Shown piece by piece: positions 22,193 to 35,300 of a stretch of 64,000 nucleotides of DNA. Origin of the DNA: Sceloporus undulatus (taxonomy: Eukaryota; Chordata; Lepidosauria; Squamata; Phrynosomatidae); assembly GCF_019175285.1 (NCBI RefSeq), contig NC_056527.1, positions 53,491,486-53,555,485 on the forward strand, given 5' to 3'. The notes beneath the pieces were generated by a model. That model was not told where the DNA came from. It was given only the letters and a program-made list of their open reading frames with translations, and did no database searches. Position 1 is the first letter of the stretch; each line of letters begins with the position of its first letter. Position numbers and translations under genes: made by a program.

Positions 22193-22415
22193 ATACTCTA
22201 ACGGCTCCAGATCCCATCTGATCTTGGAAACTAAGCAGGGTCAGCCCTGGTTAGTACTTGGATGGAAGACTACCAATGAATACCAGGTGCTGTAAGCTAT
22301 ATTTCAGAAGGAACTGGCAAAACCACCTCTGAGGATTCCTTGCCTAAGGAAACCCTATGAGTTTCATGCGGTTGCCCTAAGTTGACAGGCAACTTAAAGA
22401 CAGATACACACAAGT
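22193..22415 (+). mobile_element. 5S-rRNA-derived SINE with Bov-B-like tail, near full length
   Basis: The head follows 5S rRNA closely: CATCTGATCTTGGAAACTAA, GCAGGGTCAGCCCTGGTTAG, TACTTGGATGG and CCAGGTGCTGTAAGC correspond to the internal control region and 3' half of 5S rRNA. The body follows (GGCAAAACCACCTCTGAGGA, TTCCTTGCCTAAGGAAACCC), and the tail CTAAGTTGACAGGCAACTTA resembles the end of squamate Bov-B. The 5S start is deleted. 3' parts of other copies are at 30885-31060 and 53470-53590. Confidence 0.85.
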
Positions 22416-22889
22416 TAGAATCAAATTTAACTTCTCAACAGTCTGATATATATGTAAGTTATTTACAAAGTATCATTATTTCCCCAGTTAGTTTTTCTTT
22501 TAATATATTTTTATAATGGTTCTAAATGCATTGATTACATTGTTTGGCAAAATAAAACTTTTATCATTTATTCTATCTATGACAGAGACTTGTATTCACC
22601 TTTGTCAAAATACACGTTTGCAAAAGATCTCTCTTTCTCAGTTTTGTTAGATGTATGTGTGTATAGTTTTGTTTACAAGTATGACTCAGGACATTTTGGT
22701 AATGCCCTCTTTAAAAAGATTTCCAAGCCAATGGCCCTAAACACATCTTGGGGCAGTGAACTCCAAAAGTTAATCATGTGCAGAATAAAGTAGTGGATCT
22801 TGTTGGGTAATTAACACTAAGCAATGGGTGAGACCAAATTTAGGATGAACTAGGAGAAAAAAAAATGAGGAATAAAGAACACAACTAGC

Positions 22890-25035
22890 ATTTGTTGATA
22901 TTAATTTTTTTATTTAAATAAAATGTGAGAAAGAAAAAAACTACAAAATTTACAAGCTCAGTATATGTATATATACAATTTACATAAGTGTAAACGTACA
23001 TATGCTTAGACTAATGAGGCATCAAAAATAGCATATTATACATTTGAGTTTTGTCTTAGTCCTACTTTTACTACTTTAATGCTTGAAATAGGTCTTCAGT
23101 TGGTACAATCTAGTACCATTGCTTTTTATGTCAAGTGGCATGAGACCTGAACAAAGCACAACCTTTTAGGAAAATATCAAATATGAAAGCTCCATTGCAC
23201 AAGGAATATGCCATACAAACTTCATACATGCTTCAGTCTTTCTTCAGCTTTTGGACCAAATACATGTCTTCAGGTTGTTGTGTACAGACCATTTGCAGCA
23301 TAATCCATATAGGCTCACACTGAAGTAAACTCTGTTAAACTGAGTGTAGAGAAGATTATAGCCATAATTATATTACTATATTTATTTTCTGCTAGTAGTC
23401 ATGAGGAGGAACAATCACTGTATCAGATGCAAAAGGCTTGTCCTTTCACCACTGAAAACCTGTGCTGCATCATTGCAGAGATTTCATCCAATAAGGCTTG
23501 CATAAGGCTTGGAAATCTGATTACAAACAAAGCAAGATTCTCCCACGTGCTGAATTCTACATTCAGTTCCTAATTCTAAATTTGTGCAATGCCATCTATA
23601 TGCTGAGGAAGGTTCAGAATTAGGAATGCAACATTAAACAAAAGATTTGGGTTTTCTTCTTTCAAATATGTTAAAAAGATAGAAAGCCAAGCATATGAAC
23701 CATATTTGGTATGTATGTAATTTCATTCACTTTATGGTGTGGAACATTTCTGAGCAAACCATCCTAAAATTCAAAATGGTGTAGCACTCAAATGTCTTAC
23801 ATGAATGTTTTACATCTGTTTAAGCTACACCAGTTTCTACATGAGCTAAGAGGAGTACAGTTGTCTAAACTCTACCCCATTTGGCTCTTAAAGCTCACCC
23901 AATTTTGGCCAAGGTTTTGGATTACAATTTAAAGAATCCCCATGCCAGGGGTTCTGTAATCCAAAAAAGTAACATTCCTTTGACTCTCTCTTACCCACAT
24001 CTATACTAACACTGAGTATATGGGGATTGCTCCATCAGCCTACCAATTCTCATGACGAGGCACACCTATTCCTTGTCAAAAAGAAAGGAACAAGAAAGGC
24101 AGGCCTATGTAAGACAGGAGCATACATAAGAGACTTTCTATCAAGTGCCACAGTAGTATTGTAGCTTCATCTGCGTAACAGCTAGCTATATCTTGACACC
24201 AAAGTATGCATCAGGCCTTTTCCACAGGTATTTAGAGGCTGGAGCTGTTGTATCAAATTGACAGAACCACAAAAGAAAACATAGATCTTTGTTTAAATTC
24301 ATATACAGCTAAGGCACCTTTATTTAATTAAAAGTAGAAATAATTTCTGTTTTCCCTGTCTGATAGACTAAGGGATAATTAAAGCAAAGTTATTAGGCCA
24401 CATGTTCTACAGGCAGCCTGTTAAACAGGACTAATCAATTTAAATCCTTGAATACATATGCCGTACATATGTAATGAGATGGGAGAAGATCCTTGACCGT
24501 ATACAGCTGAGGTTTCATGGGACTGCTAGAATGCCTATCAATTTTTAAAATATTTATTTACAAGCTCTCTGATCAGTCAATCTCATTTAGGTACACATCT
24601 TGGAAAACATTATCTTATACACAACTCTAAAGATTTTTGTCCATTAACCACATGTAAAATTGTACATAATTGTAGCAATATAAATCAGATTAATCTAGAA
24701 AATTAGTTTTATAACGTGTTAAGAGTTTCTAGTCTCTCTCAAGAACACAAAATGTATACATATCTGCCTGTCAAAATTAAAAACAAAATAAAATGCTAGA
24801 TTACATTTAACACAGAGAGGCCTTTAAAACACATATAATACATACAGATAATGGTATGGAAAACCTGTTCTATAAAACATCAAAAATTGTCAGAGTTATT
24901 AAACACCTGGGTTGAGGGGAAACATTTTTGAAAAACCAGACAGGAAACAAAATCTGTTTTTTGACCTCTGAAGCAGCACAAATGCCAGTTAGTCAATAGG
25001 TTCATAGTTTTAGGTACCAGGTGAATATTGATTTT

Positions 25036-25066
<31 letters not shown>

Positions 25067-26347
25067 GATATAGATATTTACCAATCTTCTCTCCTTTTGC
25101 TAAATGAGCTTTTGGCTGGTTTGAGGTTTCCACATTCACTTTCTGCTTTTTATTTCAACTACTATACTGTTGTCAAGGTAATATTCCTGCATGCTATATG
25201 CATGCTGCAAGATATACCAAAATAACCCATTAAGAGTTGTGTCCTCTACTGATAAACTTGACAGGTAAAAATTGATTACTGGGACTCCATATAGGGAAAC
25301 AGTTGTTTCTCAGTTTGAGAAGATATAAGCCTCAACATTCTCATGCCATCTTCACCAAATGTTAAGAAAACAAGATACATTTCCAAGAAAGATATTACTT
25401 CTATCTGTTGAAATTTGGGTCCTCCACGTATTTACTATCATGTGCACATATCTGTTTCATCATGAGCTCGGGCAAATATGATGTCCCAATGAATATGGGG
25501 TGCACCATGCATAGAGGAAGCAAACATGAACATTCATACTTGGCAGCATACAGATTTTTTTACACAGAAGTAATAAAGGGAGGGTTTTTTTTACACTTTT
25601 CAGTTAAACTATCATTTAAAAGAAAACATTCTTCACTGTATGAGGTCTCGCCAACAGTAAAGTTTTGTATTAGTCTTCTAAGTTCTGTACATTCATAAAG
25701 GTCTATGAGAAGATCTAACAGTGTGCCCCCCCTACACATACCTCTGTCAGCCACTTAGGGGCACATCAAAAACCCAGAAGGCAAAAAGAAAAGCTGACTC
25801 TTCCAGTTTACTATGGTTCCTTGCTTGGATGCAGTTCTTACTCACCAAAGACAATCCATGTATCTGCCTTAATCTCAAGAAACCCAAATGTAATGTTATA
25901 TCTTAGTCTGATGCCCTCCTTTCAAAAATCTGCACTCCATTTCTTATTTGGTTTTCAAAATGGTAAACCTGGCATACATTTAGGCCACAGACAACTTTTG
26001 CTTTAAAAACTGCCAGGGCACCAAACCATTCCTAAAAGCAAGAGTCCTATTAGATTACACCACAATTATTATTTAAGCTTTATGTAGTATTAGCATGTAA
26101 GGAACATAGATCACTGTATCAGATAGTATATTCACATCTGTTTAAAAACTTCAGAATATACACAACATACACAATTTACAGACAGAATTAACACAAAATA
26201 AGCCTTGCTTCAGGATCATTTGTTGTCTTTGGACCATCCCCAAGTCACATGTTTGTACAGCTGTGTCCCAAACCGGCTTCCACTTAAGTGTCATTCTTAC
26301 TGCTTGGTAAATCTGCATCTTTGCAGCAGGAAAGGAGAAACCTCATT
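22890..26347 (-). promoter_or_regulatory. EAF1: probable EAF1 3' UTR
   Basis: The 3.4 kb downstream of the EAF1 stop codon (minus strand) is AT-rich, unique-looking and free of every repeat family recognised elsewhere in the window. Candidate poly(A) signals (TTTATT on plus) lie at 22909-22914 and, more proximally, near 24312. EAF1 in mammals has a long 3' UTR, so this stretch is most simply its 3' UTR. Transcript evidence is absent here. It contains a (TA)n at about 25040-25065. Confidence 0.55.
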
Positions 26348-26394
26348 TTAATCATCGCTGTCGCTCCCAGATTCACTCAACTGCAAGTCATTTC
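26348..26394 (-). CDS. EAF1: EAF1 coding exon 6 and stop
   Basis: Too short for ORF callers. Reads (R)[14 protein letters not shown] then TAA at 26350-26348, matching the human C-terminus exactly in order. The acceptor is TGCAG after a T-rich tract. Confidence 0.93.
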
Positions 26395-29300
26395 CTGCAT
26401 TTAAAAAAAGAAAAGAAAGTTACATTGTTTTCTGTGTTCAACTCTTGGATGGGAGGGTCTACAAAGCCCTTGTCAACTTATAGCTTTGTTGCTGTTTATT
26501 TACTGGACTTAAAATGCATAAAATTTTCATTGTGCTTATAGTCCCTGGTAACAGCTCCTCAAAGCAAATCCATGCTCGTCCCATTTTTACCTAGCAAGAC
26601 TGAAAATATCATACTGGAAATTGAAAATGACAAATGTTTTAAAGCTAATTGGCAGTAGCTTACCTTTGTATTTATTACCCAAATCAATAGAATTCTGATA
26701 AAAAAGAAGGTCAAAGAAACACAAAGAAGATGGAGAAAGGACCCACAGCACCAGCAATGTTTTCATTAGAACAGCAATCTCCACCCCCACCCCCATATGT
26801 AGATGCATGCATGACAAGATAACACACCAACCCATCCAATTATGACTAAGTACACCTTAAACAAAAATACATACAAACTATGTAAGAGATAAAGCCTTTA
26901 GGAGATGAGAATTCAGAAAGAAAATAATGTGCAGAAGAATGGGTGGAGCTCTGCATCGCCACTGCTCTTCTTGGTTCCAAACTCCCTTCTCCCAAAGCCA
27001 CTTCTCATTTTAAAAATTCATGTCAGCTGAGAATGTTGTGTACTTTGACCCTTTTAAAAAATTTATGCCCCAGGACAGGTAGCTGAGAAGGAGGAAAAAC
27101 TTACTAAGGGTGTTCATGAGCTGATTGCTTCCTTGTGGCCGGCCGGTAGCAGTACCGTTAGCAACAGAGTTCCTGTTGTGGCACTGCTGAGAAGGGGAAG
27201 GGTGTGCAGCCTCATCTCCACCACTGGTAGAGCTTTCATCATCACTCCCAGAGGAGCTTTCCGAATCTGAGGAACTGCCACTACTGCTACTCATCTGCTC
27301 AATAATTTCGACCTCAGCTCTTAGCTCTAGAATGAAAGGACATTTGTAAAAAATCAATAAGTTAACAGACCTCCAGAGGATGTATACGTTTGCAAGTCAT
27401 GAATGTCTTCACAGTATCAGAATACAGAGCTGAATAATACCTTTGGGAGGTTTCAAGTTCTCCAGACTGTTTCATCAGGCATAACGGTACAAAAATTTGA
27501 GGATGTGGGAAACAAGAAGCCAAAAAACTGGGCTGGGGGATTGCCCATTGGGTGTGCCTCTGCAAGCAAATGATTACATACATATACACATATACTCTGT
27601 CTCTTAAGTTCGAATAAAAGTGAACAAGCTTTCCTTAGGAATAGCAAGTGTATTTCCATACGCTTCCCAATGTACTAAACAGTTTACAAAGTGTAAGCCC
27701 CCAACAAGCTGGGTACTCATTTTAGGGAGCTACGGAAGGATGCCAGACTGAGTCAACCTGAAGTCCCCAGCTGGTATTGAACTCACAACCTTGTGGTTTG
27801 TGAGTGAGTGGCTACAGTACAGGCATTTAACCACTGCACCAACTGCTCAAGTCCCATTATATTCAATGACATACTAAAATGGTATCCCTTATATAAAACA
27901 GCAAAATTAAGGTTTGCTTTTTGGAACTTTTGTGGGGTGAATATTTTTGAACTGTGATTGGTTGAATCCATGGATGCAGAATTCATAGATAAGCAGGGCC
28001 AACTTTGTAGTGTAGTGTGAAAGGGTCCACAACTGTGTAGTGTGAAAGGGTCCACAGAAAAGTATTTATAGTCAACTAAGTTTTATATTGAGGTTATGCT
28101 GGTTCCTGCTATTTGTTCTGATACTATTTTTTAATCAATGCTTGTTGCTTGACACTATACAGTCAACCCTCTGTTTTCGCGGGTGATCTGTTTTGGACGC
28201 CCTTGCAAAAACGGAGACTTGCACATATTCAAGCCACATAGGCTTGAATGGGATATGCCCTTGTGAGCGTGCAGGGGCGCGCCCCATTGAACATAATAGA
28301 GGTCGCCCTTCCATGAGTAATCAAGAATGTGTATCCCAAATGCACGAGAAAGGAGAAGTGACTATATTTGGATTCAGAGAGACAGCCATGCATCTGAAAG
28401 TATCTGAGGAAATAAACCACGTGTACGAAAGGTTATGCCACAACTTCTTTCACACAGTTAACCTCAAAGGGGCTACAAGATCCCTTTGGTAATTTTGATG
28501 AGATGCTTGCATGTACTTCCCCCCCCCCCCAAAATGCTCAGGTGGCTTTCTTAATGTATAATATATAAAAATATAATAAATAAAGTTACGAAATAAAAAA
28601 TTGAAAGGATCATGATTTCCGTACCTCGCTTAATGTCATCCAGCTGAGGCTCCGGTGAAGGATTGTCTTTCAATGGGGAGGTTTTGGGACCAGCTGCTGG
28701 CTTTGTGGGAGCCCTGAACTGAGTGGAAGGTTGTGAAGCTCGGGCAGATTGTTGCTCTATTCGTGCTTGGATTTTACTGCTGCCTTCAGCTCTACAACAA
28801 AGTATTTTAAATACAGAAAATTATACCACAAACACACTACAATATCTTACTTCTAATTCCTCTCTTTCCTGATACTCTTTCAGCCTTTCCAAAATTTCTC
28901 TAAAGTTCAATATTCTGAATCAGAATTATATTAAAAATATGGATGCACAATACATATAAGTGTATCACTGATTTAATGAGCAAATGAGAATGAGGCATTT
29001 AGTCATGTTGCACAATGAAATCCATGGTCCTTGAAAATGCAAAAACACTACCCAAGTCATTCCCCCTATAATTTCTAAAAGCTACCCAAATTCAAATTCA
29101 AACCAGTAAAAATAGCACGAAGTACACCCCTGCCTAGACTGTACCACTTAATACTGGAGGTGATAGATGATGTATTTATACACCTATATATCAAAGACTT
29201 TCCACATTTGGAATGCTAGCATTCCAGGAAAAAGTTCAGTGTTCTCTTCAGTATGTTAGTAAGTCACAGTATCAATTTTGTTTGTCTGTTTAAAACAAAC

Positions 29301-32300
29301 TAGTATGTAAACATGCAAGGTAGAATATACTGAAGTCCCTCCACTGATAAGACTACAGTATTCCCTTAGTACAATGAGGAGGGGCAGAGTTTTCAGCCAC
29401 ATGGGGATGGGAGATCAATGAAAATTGCACCCCTTTCTGTTACTCTTCTGAATACGTTCAAGAATTCAAGGGAGTTACATGTATCCTGCTCACAAGTCTG
29501 CTCCCTGCAATCAGAAACAGTTCAGTCTCAGAAATGCTTTATCCTGTGCTGTTTCTGCAGCTATCAGGAGACCCTTTATGCTTGTGAAAGTCATTTTTAC
29601 CTTGTCTTCTTGACTTGAATGCTGCTGCTTAGCTTTTCAAGCACATATTCCCCAGTATCATGATTGATAATAAGCACACAGTCCTTTTGGTATGGCCTTT
29701 TATTTCCTTTGAACACAGTCATTGGAGGAGTAGAACCCTAACATTTGAGAAAAGCACAGATTACATTTAAATCTAGACAACCATGGATGTTCACATGAAA
29801 CTGTTTTAATTCCAAATTTAATCTCTCATTTCCAAGGCAACAATTTTATTTTAATAGGTTTCCTGTTTATGGTTTGGATCAAGACTTAGACACACTTAGA
29901 GCAGACTCAGTGAAATCGACAGACTTAACTTAGTCACAATTAACTCAAATCCCATTGATTTCAAAGCTCTATGTAAATCATGACTAAGGGGCAAATCAGA
30001 TGGCTCTGAAGCAGCGGCATCACACCACCCCTTTGATTGCTGGATCGGCACTCTGGCAACCACACACCATGGTGGCTTTTCTGCGTTTTCTGCGGTGCCA
30101 TGCATGTAAATGCTACGCCGTGTAAATGCTGTGAAGCCGCTGCATGTGCGGTCAGTCATGTGGCTTTCCAGTGGCCTAGGGGCGTGCACTATCTAAACAG
30201 CACAACTCCATGCCGCTGGGAAGCTGGTTCTTACTGCCTGGTTTGTTTTGTCCCTATATCTCGACACAACACAATATTTTCAGTTCTAATGCAGCAATTA
30301 AACAGCATTTCAGAAGTTTATTTTTCTTGATGTAAAAATAACATCTGCCTATTTAACCACTTTTTCTTTAATGTTACTAATGTAGAGAGCCTATCTCAGA
30401 TAGTGCGACTAGTGTGTTGGGTATTGTGGGGCAAGACACTCTCTCTCAGTCTAAGAGGAAGGCAAAGGCAAACCCTCTCTGAACAAAACCTGCTTTTTTC
30501 TTAAGCCTTTGAGCCAAACTGCACATGTTTTATGGTTATATGTATTATTCAATACTGTTATAACCTTTTTTAAATTTAGAAACAATTTAATATACTTTAA
30601 TATTTTAAAATTTTGTAATTATTTATTACTTTGTGTTGATCTTACTGTAGGTAAGTAAGTAATAAATAAATTTTGCCTTGGTAACCATAAAACAGGTCTG
30701 ACTTACGGTTGCCCTGAATCGGAACATAATTTGAAGGCAAATACCAACTACAAATAGGTATGCTTGTGTGTGAATGTGTCTTTTGTTCTACTTACAACAT
30801 ACAGTACACAATTAAAGTATCCATTTATATTCAGTAACAGTGTTTGCTTCCAAAGGGAACTAGGCAGATTTATGTCAAAGTAAATTAGTACTTTGATGGG
30901 AAACTGCCAAGGAATACCAGGTGCTATAGATAGATAGGCTATATTTCAGAGGAAGGCAAAGCCACCTCTGAGTATCCCTTGCCTAAGAAAACCCTATAAA
31001 ATTAATTGGGTCATTTTAAGTCGATTGGTGACTTGAAGGCATATGTGTGTGTGTACACATGCACACTATAAAACTCAGTTTGTGTACTCTTATGCTTTAA
31101 TATTTTAATGTCATTTTTAATACTCTTACTGTTATGCTTTCTTGATTGTTATAAACCATACTGATAGGAAAATCTATCCTGAATGATATTTAATAATTCA
31201 TCCATCTATCTATCTATCTATCTATCTCTTCAAAGGTGAATTTCAGGAGCATATTTGAAATTTTCCTAGCATTTAAAATAAAAGAAATGGCCCATAACTT
31301 GTATTAAAAATTTTGCCAGGAAGAAAAACAAAATCTTAAAATAGCTATTTACTCAGAAATTGCACAGGCTGTATTATTACTGGCCCTACAGAATAAGGCA
31401 CAGAACAAGGCACAGAACAGGTAAATCTGGTTATCGCCAATTAAATGAGTCCTACTAGTTACAAAGTGTTCTCAGCTCTTATAAAACATACAATGCTCTT
31501 TTTGGTTACAGATTAAAAGTCCTAATCAAATGACATGAACAGCATAACTCCTGGGGAAAACCCCATTTTAACATACAGTAAACTTACTGGGATATGTGGC
31601 AATGTAATTGTAACTTCATCTCCTTTACCGACTTGAAGCTCCCCCTCACAAGATGTGTCTATTGATGCTGGTTTAAAATCATCTAGAGAGGACAAGAACT
31701 GGTTATAATCATACCTTGGCTTTCCCATTTGTTATCCATCTGGGACATATTTATCCCACTTTTAGCTATTACTCTACAGCAGATCTTTTAGGATGGTTCA
31801 CTTCAAAGGATATAAATAGAAGTTACTGAAGTTTAAAAAATCATTTATGATATCAGAATCTTTTCTATAGTGAAAGGTCTTTTATTTTTTCCCATTCATT
31901 GGCCTCAATCCACAAATTCCCCTACTGCTGCTCCTCAAATTACAACATTTTTTTTAAAAAACAACAACCCTAATTTCAAAAGTAGCTTACAAAGTGGTAG
32001 TTGATGGGCATTTTGTTAAAAATATTATGAAATGTTTTCTACTTGGTCCTGCCTTTTGTGAGTTTATTAGCTTTGTGTGTGTGTAATCCTACCTCCTCAC
32101 TTTGGTCAAGCAACTGTTTGTTGAAGGCCAGGCAGCTGAATAGCAGTCTGCTTCATGTTTTATGTCCAAATTCCAGTTAGCTTGGTCCACAGCTATCCCA
32201 GTTGCCATTCTGGATTATTTTAGGGCAGGGTGAAAATCTGTATTCCTCCCAATATTGCTGTGCCACAACATCCACCTGTCATAACCTGCACTGTCAGTGC

Positions 32301-35300
32301 TGAGGAATAACAGGCACTGTGGTCTGACATCAGAAGGACCACAAGTAACCCAGCCCTGTTTTAGAGGTAGAGAGAACTGTCAAGAGCTTGCTGTCAGGAC
32401 AGTTTTTGCTATAAAAGAGCAAGGTTGTGACCCTGGACCCACTCACACTGTACAATTACAGGACTTTGGTTCTACTTTAACTGCCATGTTTCCATCTTAT
32501 GAAATCCTGGGGCTTGTCCATTGGGGAGGCACTTCAGCTCTCTGGCTAAGAATTCTAAGGCTGCATCTACAGTGTGGAAATAATCCAATTCGACACCACT
32601 TAAAGTGCCATGGCTCAGTGCTATGCGATTCTGGGAATTGTAGTTTGTTGTGGCACCAGAACTCTTTAACAGAAAAGGCTAAATATCTCACAAATCTACA
32701 GTTCCCATAATTCCACAGCACTGAGCCACAGCAGTTAAAGCAGTGTCAAACTGGATTATTTCTGCAGTGTGGATTCCACCTAAATGTCTCTTTCTAAACT
32801 TCCACCAAGCAAATTCAAACATTCTCATGCCACCAGGCTTCTTGAAACTGAATAGGATGGTATTTTAATGATGTGCTCTGATGTTTTATGGTTGCCATAG
32901 TATTTTAATGAATTTTAATGTTTTTAACTTTCTAAATAGTTTTAACTATCTTTTAAATAGTTTTTATGTTGATATTTTTATTGAAGTGTATGTATAGTTT
33001 TGAAATCTTTATTGTTTTAAAATATATTAAATTGCCCTATCTCATTATTGTAAGAAGGGCAGGATATGTATTAATGTGATCACACCATCATGATCAACGT
33101 CTGCAAATTCCATACAGTGGGAACCATGTCAGTTACGGTGGAATTGTAGTGCTATAATTCTGTAGTGTGAAAGGAGCCCCGGTTACTAAATGTTTAACAA
33201 CTCCAGGTAGGTTGCTGGCTTAGATGAAAGAGGCAGGCCTAACTTGTTGTTCTGCCTTTAACAACAGCTTGCTCCACACAATTTTTTTTAAACATTATGC
33301 ATTTTTTTAAACATAAGCATTAGCATGGGCTGATGTCTGCAGCATACTGTTAACATCTCAGGAATGGGTACACACACAGAAGAGTAAAGCACGTTGCTTG
33401 TTCTGCTTGAGAGGCAGCAGTTCAAAATGTCCTTTCTTTGGAAAAATTACCTGCAGCTTATTGGATGCTAATCCAGTGAGGTAAAGGAGGAAAGAGATCA
33501 GCAGTGTTGCCGATTTCGGGGGATTTCTCCAGAATCCGGGGAATTTAATCTCATTCCGTTAAATTTCCATGTTTTCAAAATTTCTGGGGAGTTTCAGGGG
33601 ATTTTGAATAATTTAGGTATTCAAAATTCTCTTTGACTTTCCTGGGGATTTTGAAATTCCCGCCCAAACATACCTTCCTCATCCTGGAAGTCCAGCCCCA
33701 TTGAGGCCTTCCCATATTGCCTTGTGGCCCCCTATCCCAGAAGTCCTGCCCCCTTCCAGGTAATTTGGGGGGATTCCAGGGAACCAATAGGGGAATATCT
33801 TTGAGGGTAATTGGCAACACTGGAGATCAGCCTTTTACTTTGAAGGATGCAGAAGTGGGATCTGCTCAATAAGAATGTGCTTCATAAGAACATGAACAGG
33901 ACAGTCAGACTAAGTCATTTTCTTAGTTGACTTCTCTCGCTACTCTTTCAATAGCAGTTTGATCTGCAGCAATTACCAGATGGGCCTGTTTAGCTTCACA
34001 ACAAGAGAAAATTGTTTTGCTTTTGCTGTTGCAATCTAATAACATAGCCATGCTTTCATAAACTGCTGACTTTCCCATCCAGCACTGGCAATCCAGGTTG
34101 TAATGGGAATAAGGGGATTGGCAGCTATTTAGTAGCCCTGCTCCTGAGGTTTGAACAGCAGCCCAACCCACCCAGAGGGTTAAAAAGAGAAGCTTTACCA
34201 GCACAACAGGAAAGGCTGCACCGCCTAAGTATTTTGTTATGAAGCTGTTACAGGCTCAGTTCTAGGAGGGCCAGTAAAAGAGAAGATAAATCTCTCAAGA
34301 AATCAAAAAGAACTAAGATGGTTTTAGTTTCTCTACCCTTTAGAGCCCTTAAACTATAAGTACCTTTAAGACAAACTGGTTTTTATTTTAGACTGAACTT
34401 TCATGACTATAAACCCACTTCTTCAGATGCAGCACAGAGTAATATGTGAAGAAATGGGTTTGTATGCACAAAAGCTCAGGCTCAAATAAAAAACAGTTCA
34501 TTTTAAAGGCATTCCAGGAGAAAATCAGCATGTGCTGTATAGTCTCTATAGGAAAGCTATTGACTGCAGAGATTGCAAAAGTTATGGAACATTCTTAAAA
34601 GACATGGGAGTGCCACTACATTTGATAGTCTTGATGAAAGATCTGTACTTAGGATAAGAGGCTACTATTAGAACAGAATATGGAGAAACAAAATGGTTCC
34701 CAACAGGCAAAGGGGTCAGGTAATAATAATAATAATAATAATAGGTTTTATTTATATACCGCCCAATCACTGGGAATCCGAGCGGTTTACAATAGAAGGG
34801 ATAACAGACAAATTCCCTGCCCACAGGCTTACAATCTAAAAGACACGACACAAAAGGAGAAGGGAATGGTGAGGGGGGAGGGAATCAGGTCCAGCATTCT
34901 TCTCTCCCTCTGAGGCCTGGACCAAGGCAGATGGACCGGAGGGAGGGCTCTTCTTCTTCAGGCTAGATCTGCCTGATGGCTCCCTCTGAGGCCGAGATGA
35001 CAGTTGAAGAGGGAGGGGCCTCTTCCTCCAGGCAGTCCCGATGTTGCTGGGTCTGCCTGATGGCTCCCTCTGAGGCCGAGATGACAGTTGAAGAGGGAGG
35101 GGCCTCACCTACCTACTTGTTCAACTTCTTTGCAGAAAATACCATACAAAGAACAGGTTTAGACTCAGAAGAAGGAGGAGGGAAGAGAGGAGGAAGGAAC
35201 ATCAACAATCTTAAGATTTGCAGATGACACCATACTACTAGTCAAAAACATCATAGACTTGGAACAATTACTAAGGAAGGCCAAAGAAGAAAGCTCAAAG

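Noticed and set aside
22198-22298. A functional 5S rRNA gene
   Set aside because: The 5' part of 5S is missing, the rest has substitutions, and a SINE body and tail follow directly.
32297-32710. 137-codon plus-strand frame
   Set aside because: It is largely the translation of a family P MITE, antisense to EAF1 intron 1.
33923-34204. 93-codon minus-strand frame beginning with a signal-peptide-like stretch
   Set aside because: The hydrophobic start and several cysteines are suggestive, but there are no flanking splice sites, no known family, and it is inside EAF1 intron 1.
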